From: G963664835 sp963664835
GTDB taxonomy: Bacteria > Chloroflexota > UBA6077 > FW602-bin22 > JBCLEL01
Direction: 5' to 3'
Assembly (NCBI GenBank): GCA_963664835.2
Contig: CAXXUG010000010.1
Span: 6,193-70,192, forward strand
Length of the DNA stretch: 64,000 nucleotides
Part shown: piece after piece, positions 7,565 through 16,719 of the stretch
How the letters are laid out: each line of letters starts with the position of its first letter
Position numbering within the stretch: position 1 is the stretch's first letter
Position numbers and translations under genes: made by a program
Notes under the pieces: generated by a model
Database searches by the model: none
Seen by the model: the letters and a program-made list of their open reading frames with translations, nothing else
Told to the model about the DNA's origin: nothing

Positions 7565-8548
7565 TTAGCGGGCCGGCTTCTGGATGGATTCGACGTACGC
7601 TTGCAGCGACGCTGAGTCGCTCACGTTGTAAGTGTCAACTGTCCGGTCTATCCGTCGCACCAGCGGGCTGAGCACACGGCCGGGACCTACCTCTACGACT
7701 GTGTTTACGCCTTCATCGACCATGTGGTTGATGCTGCGGCTCCACTGCACTGACTCGGTGATTTGCCGGCAAAGCTCGGAGCGAATCTCGTCAGCGGTTG
7801 TGATTGCCTGGGCAGAAATGTTCGAAATGATAGGCACGTAGGCATCGGCCAGCCGCATGCGCAAGACTATGTCCTGAAACTGCTCGGCGGCGGTGTGCAT
7901 GACTGGAGAGTGAGCAGCTATGCTCACTGCGAGCCGGACGACTTTTCGTGCTCCTTCGGTCACAGCGATTCGCATGGCCTCGGTAAGTGCGTTCAACTCA
8001 CCCGAGATGACGGTCTGGCCCGGCGAGTTAAAGTTCGCGATGCGAATCATTCCGTGCTCACTGGCACGCTCTACCACGTGTTCCACCTTGTCGTCAGTAA
8101 GTCCTAGCACCGCGGCCATCCCGCCGGGCAACTTTTCGCCCATCTCACGCATGAGGTGACCCCTCGCGCGTACAAGCCGGGAGGCAGTCGAGAGGTCGAA
8201 CACATTGGCTGCAAGAAGGGCGCTATATTCGCCAAGGCTGTGTCCTGCTACAAACTTTGGCTTTAGCTGAATTCCTACCTTGTCCACCTGTTCGCGGACA
8301 GCCGCCATCAGCGCGGCATTCACCGCCAATACGGCAGGCTGAGCGTTTACTGTATCGTTTAGCTCTGACTCAGGGCCCTCAAAGCAAAGCTTGGCGACGT
8401 CAAAACCGAGCGATTCACTGACCTGGTGGAACACCCGTCGCGCCGCCTCGGAGAACTCGTAGATGTCGCGACCCATACCGATGTGTTGGGCGCCCTGGCC
8501 GGGGAAGATAAAGGCTGTCACCGGCTGGGACGATGTGGCGCTGGTCAT
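7565..8548 (-). CDS. fabD: Malonyl-CoA:ACP transacylase
   Basis: FabD moves malonate from CoA to acyl carrier protein to prime fatty acid elongation. The 327-residue protein has FPGQGAQHIGMG at the N-terminus, the nucleophile elbow GHSLGEYSAL (Ser104), the substrate Arg in the following helix (LVRARG), and the catalytic His in AHSPVMH; VVEVGPGRVL is the usual C-terminal motif. It is the last gene of a minus-strand fab series (fabF, fabH, fabG, fabD), starting 76 bases after fabG. No acyl carrier protein gene fits anywhere in the series. Confidence 0.96.
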   Translation of the reverse strand: MTSATSSQPVTAFIFPGQGAQHIGMGRDIYEFSEAARRVFHQVSESLGFDVAKLCFEGPESELNDTVNAQPAVLAVNAALMAAVREQVDKVGIQLKPKFVAGHSLGEYSALLAANVFDLSTASRLVRARGHLMREMGEKLPGGMAAVLGLTDDKVEHVVERASEHGMIRIANFNSPGQTVISGELNALTEAMRIAVTEGARKVVRLAVSIAAHSPVMHTAAEQFQDIVLRMRLADAYVPIISNISAQAITTADEIRSELCRQITESVQWSRSINHMVDEGVNTVVEVGPGRVLSPLVRRIDRTVDTYNVSDSASLQAYVESIQKPAR

Positions 8549-8624
8549 TTGCTGATTTCTCCTGTGTTAGCGAAGCTCGGGCTAATTAAACTGCTGCGAC
8601 TCATCTCGGACTAACACTGAGTGC

Positions 8625-9368
8625 CTAGATTCCAAGGCCGCCATCAATGACGAATACCTGGCCGGTAATGTAATCTGCTCGATCGCTCGCCAGATAGGCG
8701 ACCAGGCCGGCGACCTCTTCGGGTCTTCCCAACCTGCCCAGGGGTATCTGGGACAAAGCCATTTGCATCGCTCTATCGGTCATGTCGGTGATGATCTCGG
8801 TGTCGATCAACCCGGGTGCGACCGCGTTCACGGTGATTCCCCGGCTGGCGACTTCCCTTGCGACCGACTTGGTAAATGCTATCAGACCACCCTTGGAAGC
8901 AGAATAGTTGCTCTGGCCGGCATTGCCGCGGACCCCGGCTATTGAAGAGAGGTTCACGATGCGTCCGGACCTCTTTCGGATCATTGGTCGAAGGCAGGCT
9001 TTAGTAACCAGGAAAGCGCCCTTGAGGTTGGTGTCAACAACCGTGTCCCAATCAGAATCGTCCATGCGCATCAGGAGGCCGTCCCGCACCACTCCGGCGT
9101 TGTTGATCAACAGATCGATCTGGCCCCATCGAGTCATCGCGGACTCAATGAGGCGGCCCGCTCCATCGCTGGTAGACACATCGGCCTGTAGAGATAATGC
9201 CTCGACACCCTGCTGTTCAACGAGCTCCCGCACCTCTGAGACCGCGGTTTCGTTCGACAGGTAGTTAAGCGCCAGGTTGTAGCCATCGCCGGCCAGCTCC
9301 AGGGCTATGCATCTTCCGATTCCTCTCGATGCGCCGGTTATGACGGCAACTTTTGGTGTGCTAGTCAT
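8625..9368 (-). CDS. fabG: 3-oxoacyl-ACP reductase
   Basis: FabG is the NADPH-dependent ketoreductase of fatty acid elongation. This 247-residue classical SDR shows TGASRGIGRCIAL at residues 11-23, the NNAGVVRDGLL motif, the catalytic Ser in VNLSSIAG, and YSASKGG with the catalytic Tyr and Lys. It ends in VFVIDGGLGI. All catalytic residues are intact, in contrast to the SDR at 43918-44709. It sits between fabH (30 bases upstream) and fabD in one operon. Confidence 0.96.
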   Translation of the reverse strand: MTSTPKVAVITGASRGIGRCIALELAGDGYNLALNYLSNETAVSEVRELVEQQGVEALSLQADVSTSDGAGRLIESAMTRWGQIDLLINNAGVVRDGLLMRMDDSDWDTVVDTNLKGAFLVTKACLRPMIRKRSGRIVNLSSIAGVRGNAGQSNYSASKGGLIAFTKSVAREVASRGITVNAVAPGLIDTEIITDMTDRAMQMALSQIPLGRLGRPEEVAGLVAYLASDRADYITGQVFVIDGGLGI

Positions 9369-9398
9369 CGGTTCTAGTGATCCACGTTACTTAAGGAA

Positions 9399-10463
9399 TC
9401 AGCTCAGAACCGACTCGGCGAGGAGCCGACCCTCTGACGTTGCGCTTACGACCGGCTCGGCAGTCCATCGAACCACCCCGGCAGCCCAGGTAAGGCCGGC
9501 GCCAAATCCCACGAGAGCAATATTGTGGCCCGGCTGGACCAGCCCAGATTCGATGGCCTCGCAAAGCGCGATAGGTATTGAGGCCGAGGAAGTGTTGCCG
9601 TAGCGATCTACGTTTGTAAACACTCTATCGGCCGGCAGGTTCAGCGTCCTAGCCGCCGACCGAATTATCCTCAAATTGGCCTGGTGAGGAATGAACAGGT
9701 CGATGTCCTCGCTGCCAAGGTTTGCCTGCCTGATGGCCTGGGCAGTCGATCGGGTCATCGCAGTTACGGCGAACCGATACACCTCGTTGCCGTTCATCTT
9801 CAGGTAGTGCTTGCGACCGTCCACCGTATCGCGGCTGGCCGGCTGGAGAGACCCGCCGGCAGGGACGATGAGATGGTCGAAGCCGGAGCCATCAGATCCC
9901 AACACGGAAGACTGAACCCCGGCCGGTTGATCGGTCGCCTGAATCACAACCGCGCCGGCACCATCGCCAAAGAGCACGCAAGTACTCCGGTCGGACCAAT
10001 CAATAACTTGGCTGAGGGTATCGGAGCCAATTATCAACACATTCCGGTTGATTCCTGACGTAACAAGTTGAGTTCCGACAGAAAGGCCATAGACAAATCC
10101 TGCGCAGGCCGCATTCAGATCGAATGCACCTGCGCGATTGGCTCCCAGACCATCCTGGACCATCGCGGCCACGGAGGGAAAGGGATAATCAGGGGTGATC
10201 GTGGCCACGATTATCACATCGAGATCCTCGGCGGAAATGCCGGCGACTTCCAAGGCACGCTCGCCGGCCTCACGTGCGAGCGATGCGGTAGATTCGCCAG
10301 GGCCGATGACCCGCCGCTCCACAATGCCGGTACGCGAGCGGATCCATTCATCGGAAGTATCCACCATCTGGGCAAGTTCATGGTTGGTGAGTACCTTACT
10401 TGGAAGTGCGTATCCCCAACCGACGATGCTCGCGTATCGATTCAACGTAAACTCCGATGTCAT
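9399..10463 (-). CDS. fabH: 3-oxoacyl-ACP synthase III
   Basis: FabH condenses acetyl-CoA or another short acyl-CoA with malonyl-ACP to start fatty acid synthesis. The 354-residue thiolase-fold protein has the nucleophile Cys120 in DLNAACAGF, the His in PHQANLRI, and an Asn/His site completed by NVDRYGNTSSAS; the C-terminal GFGAGLTWAAGVV is typical. A short tail after that motif extends the usual FabH by roughly 20 residues. The gene starts 10 bases after fabF ends. Confidence 0.96.
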   Translation of the reverse strand: MTSEFTLNRYASIVGWGYALPSKVLTNHELAQMVDTSDEWIRSRTGIVERRVIGPGESTASLAREAGERALEVAGISAEDLDVIIVATITPDYPFPSVAAMVQDGLGANRAGAFDLNAACAGFVYGLSVGTQLVTSGINRNVLIIGSDTLSQVIDWSDRSTCVLFGDGAGAVVIQATDQPAGVQSSVLGSDGSGFDHLIVPAGGSLQPASRDTVDGRKHYLKMNGNEVYRFAVTAMTRSTAQAIRQANLGSEDIDLFIPHQANLRIIRSAARTLNLPADRVFTNVDRYGNTSSASIPIALCEAIESGLVQPGHNIALVGFGAGLTWAAGVVRWTAEPVVSATSEGRLLAESVLS

Positions 10464-10473
10464 CTAGAGAAAC

Positions 10474-11715
10474 CTACTGTTCATACTTGCGGAAGATCAG
10501 TGTAGAGTTGTGTCCGCCCAGACCTATCGAGTTGGATAGCGCGGCCGGTACTTCGACATCACGGCTTGTGTTTGGGACATAGTCCAAATCACACTCGGGG
10601 TCTGGCGTTTGATAGTTAATGGTAGGTGGCACTTTGTCGTGCTTAACCGCCAGCGCACACACCATAGCTTCGACCGCGCCCGCGGCGCCCATCATATGGC
10701 CCAACATCGACTTTGTCGAGCTTACCATCACTCCATCGGCGGCATCACCGAAGACCTGCCGGATGGCATAGGTTTCGTACTTATCGTTCAGCTGAGTTCC
10801 GGTACCGTGGGGGTTTATGTAGTTGATATCTGAAGGCGAAAGGCCTGATTTCTTCACGGCCATAGCCATTGCCCGAATTGCGCCCTCCCCATTTTCAGCC
10901 GGCGCCGCGAGATCGTAGGCGTCATTCGTCGAGCCATAGCCGACGACTTGGGCGTAGATCTTGGCTCCTCGACGATGGGCATGCTCATCCGATTCGAGGA
11001 CCACCATGCCGGAGCCTTCTGCCATAACGAATCCGTCTCGGTGCAGGTCAAATGGCTTGCATGCCTTGGTTGGATTGTCGTTGTCAGTCGCCAGCACTCG
11101 CATCACCGCGAACCCACCAAGCGAAACCTCAACAATTGCTGCGTCCGTACCGCCGGCCAGCACTACGTCGGCATCTCCACGACGGATCATCTCAGCTGCC
11201 TCACCGATCGCGTGTCCGCCTGAGGCGCAAGCCGAGACGATGGCCATATTGGGACCCCTGATGCCGCAAGAGATTGCTACCTGGCCACTGGCCGAGTCCG
11301 GAAGCATGTTTTGCAAGAAAAAAGGATTCAGACGGTTGGGACCCTTCTTTTCGTACTGCTTTTGATTGTCAAGTAGAGTCTTTATTCCACCAATCGCCGA
11401 TCCGACTACGACACCTACGTTGTCCCGGTTTCCGACATTGACGGTGAACTCCGCGTCGGAGAGTGCCTGGCGGGCCGCAGCGACGGCGAATTGAACATTA
11501 CGGTCCATCCTCCGGGCCTGTTTCTTGTCGATGTAGTCCAATGGGTCGAAATTTCGAACTTCGCCGCTAATCCGTACGGCGAACCCTTCGGTGTCGAAGA
11601 GTGAAACCCGACCTATTCCTGATTTACCCTCGAGCAATCCATTCCAGGTACTGCAAATGTCATTTGCCAAAGGGGTCACCGCTCCCATGCCAGTAACAAC
11701 CACTCTAGTGCTCAA
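10474..11715 (-). CDS. fabF: 3-oxoacyl-ACP synthase II
   Basis: FabF elongates acyl-ACP with malonyl-ACP. The 413-residue protein carries the Cys163-His-His triad in VSACASGGHAIGEA, NPHGTGTQLND and TKSMLGHMMGAAGAVEA, and ends in the family motif SNSIGLGGHNSTLIF. The start is a TTG preceded by AGAGGA. It heads the fab series, about 260 bases downstream of rpsI. That gap (11716-11973) contains no ORF I can support and no evident terminator, so read-through from the ribosomal operon is possible. A second, divergent fabF lies at 42068-43336. Confidence 0.96.
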   Translation of the reverse strand: MSTRVVVTGMGAVTPLANDICSTWNGLLEGKSGIGRVSLFDTEGFAVRISGEVRNFDPLDYIDKKQARRMDRNVQFAVAAARQALSDAEFTVNVGNRDNVGVVVGSAIGGIKTLLDNQKQYEKKGPNRLNPFFLQNMLPDSASGQVAISCGIRGPNMAIVSACASGGHAIGEAAEMIRRGDADVVLAGGTDAAIVEVSLGGFAVMRVLATDNDNPTKACKPFDLHRDGFVMAEGSGMVVLESDEHAHRRGAKIYAQVVGYGSTNDAYDLAAPAENGEGAIRAMAMAVKKSGLSPSDINYINPHGTGTQLNDKYETYAIRQVFGDAADGVMVSSTKSMLGHMMGAAGAVEAMVCALAVKHDKVPPTINYQTPDPECDLDYVPNTSRDVEVPAALSNSIGLGGHNSTLIFRKYEQ

Positions 11716-11973
11716 ACGTCATCCTCTTGGACTGGAGCCGGTTGGGAACGATCTTGTTTGCATGGTCTAGTAATGTGAAACACCATCGCTCCGACGAGGA
11801 TACGGCGACAGGCAGCAATCCCGAAGGGCTGATCAATGGTGATGCTCAAGGTCTCAACTCACGGGGCAAGGCGTCGAGGCAGCAAGCCACACTGATCTGG
11901 TGTGATGGATGCGGGTCCAATCGTGTACGTTGGACCACAATCAGAGCCTATCCCAGTGCTGGCGCGTACGCTT

Positions 11974-12369
11974 CTAGCGCTTGGTGTACTGGGGCGCCTT
12001 GCGGGCCCGTTTCAAACCGTACTTTTTTCGCTCCTTGACCCTGGGATCGCGGGAAAGGAGGCCGGCGCGCTTTAGCACGGGACGCAAGGTAGGATCGGCC
12101 TTGGTCAGCGCCCTAGCAATTCCGAGTGAGATAGCCCCCGACCAGCCGGTTACTCCACCGCCACTTAGCTTGCACATCGCCGAGTATTTGCCGGCAGCAT
12201 TAGCGGTGCGAAGGGGCTCGCTCGCGAACTGCTGAAGGTCCGCGCGCGGCAGCGCTTCGTGCAGCGGCTTGCCGTTTACAATGATCTGGCCATTGCCTGG
12301 GACTATCTTGACTCTCGCAATCGCCGACTTGCGCCGGCCGACTGCGAAGTGATCTGATCTTTCGCTCAA
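11974..12369 (-). CDS. rpsI: 30S ribosomal protein S9
   Basis: The 131-residue protein is uS9: GRRKSAIARVKI at the start, GGGVTGWSGAISLGIARAL in the middle and the basic tail RDPRVKERKKYGLKRARKAP with Gln-Tyr-Thr-Lys-Arg at the end, which reaches the ribosomal P site. The start is a TTG at 12369 whose last two bases belong to the TGA stop of rplM, so the two cistrons are coupled through a TTGA overlap. It is the last ribosomal gene before the fab series. Confidence 0.97.
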   Translation of the reverse strand: MSERSDHFAVGRRKSAIARVKIVPGNGQIIVNGKPLHEALPRADLQQFASEPLRTANAAGKYSAMCKLSGGGVTGWSGAISLGIARALTKADPTLRPVLKRAGLLSRDPRVKERKKYGLKRARKAPQYTKR

Positions 12370-12830
12370 CTGCCTCTCCGTGCTCGCTTGGTTTTCAAAT
12401 CTTCCACTGGAAGAGGGCTGGGTTTCTGTGCCTGATGAGGATGTTCGTCGTCGGCATATACCTTGAGCCGGCGCAGCATTGCCTTGCCAAGCGCATTTCG
12501 CGGCAACATGCCACGGACCGCGCCCTCAATCAATCTATCTGGACGGCTTGCCAAAATCTCACCGGCAGTACGTTGACGCAGTCCGCCGGGATAGCCCGAG
12601 TGTCTATAGTAGATCTTGTCGGTGAGCTTGGCGCCGGTCAATCGGACTTTCGCGGCGTTGGTGACTATCACGAAGTCGCCATTGTTCATCCAGGGCGCGA
12701 ACACCGACTTGTGTTTGCCTCTTAGGATTGTGGCAACCTTCGAGGCCAATCGTCCTAGAGAAATACCCCGTGCGTCGATCAAAAACCAGGTTGGCGAAAC
12801 ATCGCTCGCCTTGGGAGCGTAGGTCTTCAA
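12366..12830 (-). CDS. rplM: 50S ribosomal protein L13
   Basis: This is uL13: KTYAPKASDVSPTWFLIDAR at the N-terminus, then GRLASKVATILRGKHK, FVIVTNAAKVRLTG, KIYYRHSGYPGGL and the AVRGMLPRNALGKAML motif. The start is taken as the TTG at 12830, because L13 proteins begin at the Lys-Thr-Tyr phrase and AGGAG lies nine bases upstream. The frame extends further upstream, but that part lies inside truA. The TTG overlaps the truA stop (TTGA), the same coupling as at the rplM-rpsI junction. The predicted 154 residues include a slightly long basic tail. Confidence 0.95.
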   Translation of the reverse strand: MKTYAPKASDVSPTWFLIDARGISLGRLASKVATILRGKHKSVFAPWMNNGDFVIVTNAAKVRLTGAKLTDKIYYRHSGYPGGLRQRTAGEILASRPDRLIEGAVRGMLPRNALGKAMLRRLKVYADDEHPHQAQKPSPLPVEDLKTKRARRGS

Positions 12831-13618
12831 TGAGATTCTCTCCTGCCGCAAATTCCAGGCGTAGTGACGCCATAGAACATCAGGCCCCGAGCCGGCGCGG
12901 GCCACCTATTCGTTGTCCCACCAACCCAGGCGTCTTTCGACGGGGACTCGCTCTCACCCTTGTCTTCGGTAAACCTAATGAGTCCGCCGACGATCAACCT
13001 GACCATACGGGTCAAGAAGGCGTTGGCCTCGATTTCAACCACCACCTCACGCCCTTGGCGCCAACATGTTGCGGCAATTATGTGTCTAATGGTGGATTTT
13101 CTTAGCCTGGTCACTTTGACCGCCAAGTCCGAGAAGTCGCGGATACCGATCAGAGAGTGCAACTGGCTCCGCCAACTGGACGTGTCAACCTTGTGTGCGG
13201 TCCGCGTCGGAAGGGCGTATCCCGGATGTGGCGCCTCAGAACCGGTGATCGTGTATCGATAGACTCGGCTCGCGACGCTGCGCCTCGCATCGAACCAATC
13301 AGGCGCCCGTCGGACCCAAAGCACCTTTATGTCATTGGGTAAGACCGCGTTCATCGCTCTGCGAAGCTCATCCGGCGATAGTGAGGTCGACCCTACGACC
13401 GTCACGACTTGACGCTCGGCGCTGACACCGGAATCGGTGCGACCCGCACCGACTACGCGTACCTCTGCGAAGTTCACTCGTTTCAAAGCTGCGGACAACT
13501 CACCCTGGACGGTCCGAGCGCGCAACTGAGATTGGAATCCGTGGAAGTCGGAGCCGTCGTAACTTACGACCAAAGCCCAGTTCGTTGCTTGAACGCCGAT
13601 TTGTGGCCGCCTTTCCAC
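12827..13618 (-). CDS. truA: tRNA pseudouridine(38-40) synthase
   Basis: TruA converts U38-U40 in the anticodon arm to pseudouridine. The 263-residue protein has SYDGSDFHGFQSQ near residue 19, the catalytic Asp in GAGRTDSGVSAERQV, the SRVYRYTI strand, and the EANAFLTRMVRLIVGGL segment of the second half. It starts with a GTG four bases after rplQ and ends overlapping rplM. Its place between L17 and L13 matches the order seen in many bacteria. Confidence 0.94.
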   Translation of the reverse strand: MERRPQIGVQATNWALVVSYDGSDFHGFQSQLRARTVQGELSAALKRVNFAEVRVVGAGRTDSGVSAERQVVTVVGSTSLSPDELRRAMNAVLPNDIKVLWVRRAPDWFDARRSVASRVYRYTITGSEAPHPGYALPTRTAHKVDTSSWRSQLHSLIGIRDFSDLAVKVTRLRKSTIRHIIAATCWRQGREVVVEIEANAFLTRMVRLIVGGLIRFTEDKGESESPSKDAWVGGTTNRWPAPARGLMFYGVTTPGICGRRESH

Positions 13619-13622
13619 CGGT

Positions 13623-13976
13623 TTACTCTACTAACTCAATCAGGGCCATCTTGGATGCATCACCGAGTCTGGGCCCAAGCTTCATTATGCGCACGTAGCC
13701 GCCGTCTCGATCCTGGTATCGTTCGGCCAATTCCGTAAACAGGGTGCTCACAACCTGTTTATCACGGACTGTCCTGAGGGCAAGCCGACGCGAGTGCAAG
13801 TCGCCGCGTTTGGCGAGTGTAACCATCTTCTCCGCCAATGGACGAACCGCCTTGGCCTTTGCTTCGGTGGTCCTCAGTTTGCCGATGCGCAACAGATCGG
13901 TGACGAGATTCCTCAGAAGCGCCGAGCGCTGCGAGGAAGTTCGGCTTAGCTTGTGTCCACCTTTACGATGTCTCAC
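13623..13976 (-). CDS. rplQ: 50S ribosomal protein L17
   Basis: This 117-residue protein is bL17, beginning MRHRKGGHKLSRTSSQRSAL and continuing with RNLVTDLLRIGKLRTTEAKA and the YVRIMKLGPRLGDASKMALI end typical of the family. It follows rpoA by nine bases and precedes truA by four, so it is in the middle of the alpha operon. Confidence 0.97.
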   Translation of the reverse strand: MRHRKGGHKLSRTSSQRSALLRNLVTDLLRIGKLRTTEAKAKAVRPLAEKMVTLAKRGDLHSRRLALRTVRDKQVVSTLFTELAERYQDRDGGYVRIMKLGPRLGDASKMALIELVE

Positions 13977-13985
13977 GAATACGTC

Positions 13986-15029
13986 CTACAAGTCATCTTC
14001 GTCGGCATAATCGCCGAAGGAGCCGGTGATTGTCAAACCCTCCTCCAAGCTGGGCACTAGATTACTTGTCTCCTCTGCGGCAAAGCTATCGCCCAGCCGA
14101 GTGCCTTCCAACATGCTGTGATTGGACAACTTTTCTTGCAACTCATACAGCGATTTCCGGCCGAAATTACGGACCGCGAGTAGATCGTCCACCGTCATTT
14201 CAAGGACCTGCCCAGCCTTGGTAATGCCTGCACGTTTCAGGCAATTGTATGCCCTTACGGACAGGTTGAAGTCCTCTATTGGCGTCTCGTAGACGGTCGA
14301 GGGAATGGCAATTCCCGAAGGTGCCTGCAACTCGCTGGCCTCGTCAATATTCAACGCAAAGTCGGCAACGAGCTGGAGATGTTTCACCAGAATTTGTGCT
14401 GACTGCGAGACAGCCTCGTCAGGGGTGATGGTACCATCGGTCCACAGTTCGAGAACCAGCCGATCGAAGTCGGTAGTCTGGCCCACTCGCACGTTTTCTA
14501 CGGTGTAGTTGACCTTGTGGACTGGGGTGTATATAGCGTCTACAGGTATCACGCCGATCGGCGCATCTTCCCGCTCTTCCGCCGAAACGTAACCTCGTCC
14601 CTTCTCGACCGTCAACTCCATTCCCAGCACGGCTTCCTTCGAGTCAAGCGTCGCAATCGGCTGGTCGACATTTACGATTTCGACATCGGGCGGGCAGATC
14701 ATATCCGCCGCGGTGACGACTCCAGGGCCGTTAGCCTCGAGCATTATCGTCACGGGCCGATCGGTGAACAATCTCAAGCGGATTTTCTTCACACCCATCA
14801 CGATCTGCGTGACATCTTCGCGAACGTTATCGATGGTGGTGAACTCGTGATAGACGTTATCTATCCTGATAGATGTAATGGCCGCCCCGGGCAACGAGGA
14901 GAGTAATACACGTCGCAAGGCGTTGCCGAGAGTAACGCCAAATCCCGGTTCCAAAGGCTCTACCTGATAACGACCATAGTCTTCAGTCTGAGCCACCGAT
15001 TCGATTTTTGGCAACATCATGTCAATCAA
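13986..15029 (-). CDS. rpoA: DNA-directed RNA polymerase subunit alpha
   Basis: The alpha subunit nucleates RNA polymerase assembly and contacts promoter UP elements and activators. The N-terminal domain has YGRYQVEPLEPGFGVTLGNA and LRRVLLSSLPGAA; the C-terminal domain has EDFNLSVRAYNCLKRAGI and VRNFGRKSLYELQEKL. An acidic tail follows, giving 347 residues, slightly longer than usual. The start may be the TTG at 15029 or the ATG at 15020, with the second Met directly before LPKIE. A 119-base spacer separates it from rpsD, long enough for an internal promoter. Confidence 0.97.
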   Translation of the reverse strand: MIDMMLPKIESVAQTEDYGRYQVEPLEPGFGVTLGNALRRVLLSSLPGAAITSIRIDNVYHEFTTIDNVREDVTQIVMGVKKIRLRLFTDRPVTIMLEANGPGVVTAADMICPPDVEIVNVDQPIATLDSKEAVLGMELTVEKGRGYVSAEEREDAPIGVIPVDAIYTPVHKVNYTVENVRVGQTTDFDRLVLELWTDGTITPDEAVSQSAQILVKHLQLVADFALNIDEASELQAPSGIAIPSTVYETPIEDFNLSVRAYNCLKRAGITKAGQVLEMTVDDLLAVRNFGRKSLYELQEKLSNHSMLEGTRLGDSFAAEETSNLVPSLEEGLTITGSFGDYADEDDL

Positions 15030-15148
15030 TTGGGCTAGACACTCCCATTGCGCCGGCCTAAGGGATCAGGCGGGCGAGTTTCGATCTTCAAAAAAGCAGT
15101 TACTTGTGACTATTCCTGAATTCAAGACGGGTAGCGACAGTTTCACAA

Positions 15149-15784
15149 CTAGCGTGAGTAGTACTCGACGATTAGTTGTTCCTCTATTGTGGCATCGATA
15201 TCCGAACGGAGAGGCATTGAAACTATGCGGCCGGAAAGGGTGGCGACATCGCGGCTGAGCCAGCCAGTGAGATCACGGCTATCCAGGTCCTCCGCCATCT
15301 GTTTGAAGTACTCAAGCTGCCGACTGCGCGAGCGCACCGAAATCGCGGTACCCACATCACAGACGTACGACGGAATATCGGTCTTGCGACCATCTACGTC
15401 GAAATGGCCGTGCTGCACGAGTTGACGCGCCTGCGCTCTCGACTCGGCGAAGCCGAGGCGGTAGACCGAATTATCCAAACGCATTTCTAGGATGCGCAGG
15501 AGGTTTTCCCCAGTCGCACCCGGCCGGCGACTCGCTTCACGGAAGTGCCGACGGAACTGCCGTTCCAGCAGACCGTACATCCTCTTTACCTTCTGCTTAC
15601 CACGCAATTGGACGGCATAATCAGACGGTCTCCGCCGTCGTCCGAGCCGATTTCCACCGGGAGGATATGGTTTGCGGTTGGGATCTACGGCACATTTAGG
15701 GGTAAAACAGCGCTCTCCTTTGAGAAAGAGCTTTACACCTTCGCGCCGACAAAGCTTGCAAACTGGGTTCCTCTGGCGTGCCAT
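15149..15784 (-). CDS. rpsD: 30S ribosomal protein S4
   Basis: This is uS4, 211 residues. The N-terminus has four cysteines (9, 12, 26, 31), marking the zinc-binding form of S4. GLLERQFRRHFREASRRPG and the S4 RNA-binding domain with LRILEMRLDNSVYRLGFAES and RQLVQHGHFDVDG follow. S4 often represses its own alpha operon by binding leader mRNA; I cannot identify such a site here. It starts 12 bases after rpsK. Confidence 0.97.
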   Translation of the reverse strand: MARQRNPVCKLCRREGVKLFLKGERCFTPKCAVDPNRKPYPPGGNRLGRRRRPSDYAVQLRGKQKVKRMYGLLERQFRRHFREASRRPGATGENLLRILEMRLDNSVYRLGFAESRAQARQLVQHGHFDVDGRKTDIPSYVCDVGTAISVRSRSRQLEYFKQMAEDLDSRDLTGWLSRDVATLSGRIVSMPLRSDIDATIEEQLIVEYYSR

Positions 15785-15796
15785 GAATTAGTCCTC

Positions 15797-16192
15797 CTAT
15801 ACCCGTCGACGCTTAGGAGGTCTGCATCCATTGTGGGGAATAGGAGTCCTGTCAGAGATTGCGCTAATCAATAGCCCAGCCGCTTGAAGTGAACGGATCG
15901 CAGTTTCGCGACCCGAGCCGGGACCCTTGACGAACACCTCGACCTGGCGCATTCCGTGTTCCATAGCCTTTCGCGCGGCAGCTTCGGCCGCAAGGCCGGC
16001 GGCGAAAGGCGTGCTCTTGCGAGAGCCGGTAAACCCGGAAGCGCCCGCGCTGCTCCAACAGACCACGTCGCCTTTCAAGTCCGTAACTGTGAGGACCGTG
16101 TTGTTGAAGGTAGACTGTATATACACCCGGCCACGCGGTACGTGCTTGCGTTCCCGCCGTCTTCCCCTGGTCCCCTTTCGCGAAACTGACAT
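15797..16192 (-). CDS. rpsK: 30S ribosomal protein S11
   Basis: The 131-residue protein is uS11: YIQSTFNNTVLTVTDLKGD, SSAGASGFTGSRKSTPFAA, EVFVKGPGSGRETAIRSLQA and the C-terminal TPIPHNGCRPPKRRRV. It forms part of the 30S platform. The N-terminus is very basic. A 114-base gap separates it from rpsM, longer than other gaps in this operon, with no ORF in it. Confidence 0.97.
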   Translation of the reverse strand: MSVSRKGTRGRRRERKHVPRGRVYIQSTFNNTVLTVTDLKGDVVCWSSAGASGFTGSRKSTPFAAGLAAEAAARKAMEHGMRQVEVFVKGPGSGRETAIRSLQAAGLLISAISDRTPIPHNGCRPPKRRRV

Positions 16193-16306
16193 TCGACCTC
16201 CTTGCTACCAACACACTGTCGATAGCACTAAACAAAGAACCACACAACGAAACAGGCGAACCCGCTCGCGATCCGCCTGCTTTCAAGTCATCTCGTGCTT
16301 GTAAGA

Positions 16307-16690
16307 CTATTTCTTGGTGACAGCTCTACGCCTACCTGCCACCGTCTTCTTTCGTCCTTTCCGTTGACGGGCATTCGTGCGCGTACGCTGTCCGTGGACA
16401 GGCATTCCCCGTCGATGGCGCAGGCCCCGATAACAGCCGATCTCGATCAGACGCTTGATATTCAGCGTCTGTTCCCGACGCAGGTCTCCCTCGACCCGAT
16501 ACTCCCGCTCGATCACCTCACGAAGTCTCGATACTTCGTCGTCCGTCAGATCCTTAACGCGAGTATCCGGACTTATCCTGGTCAATGCAAGGGCCTTGCG
16601 AGCGAACGTCGGACCTACCCCAAATATGTAGCGCAGTGATATCTCTACGCGCTTGTCTCGCGGTATGTCCACGCCTGCGATTCTTGCCAA
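16307..16690 (-). CDS. rpsM: 30S ribosomal protein S13
   Basis: The 127-residue protein is uS13: MARIAGVDIPRDKRVEISL, RYIFGVGPTFARKAL (helix-two-turn-helix), LRREQTLNIKRLIEIGCYRG and the RHRRGMPVHGQRTRTNAR tail that touches tRNA. It follows rpmJ by 29 bases, the standard gene order. Confidence 0.97.
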   Translation of the reverse strand: MARIAGVDIPRDKRVEISLRYIFGVGPTFARKALALTRISPDTRVKDLTDDEVSRLREVIEREYRVEGDLRREQTLNIKRLIEIGCYRGLRHRRGMPVHGQRTRTNARQRKGRKKTVAGRRRAVTKK

Positions 16691-16719
16691 GTCGACCTCC
16701 TAGTTGGTAGTGATGGTGG

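Noticed and set aside
11716..11973. Possible acpP between rpsI and fabF
   Set aside because: No frame carries the Asp-Ser-Leu phosphopantetheine site.
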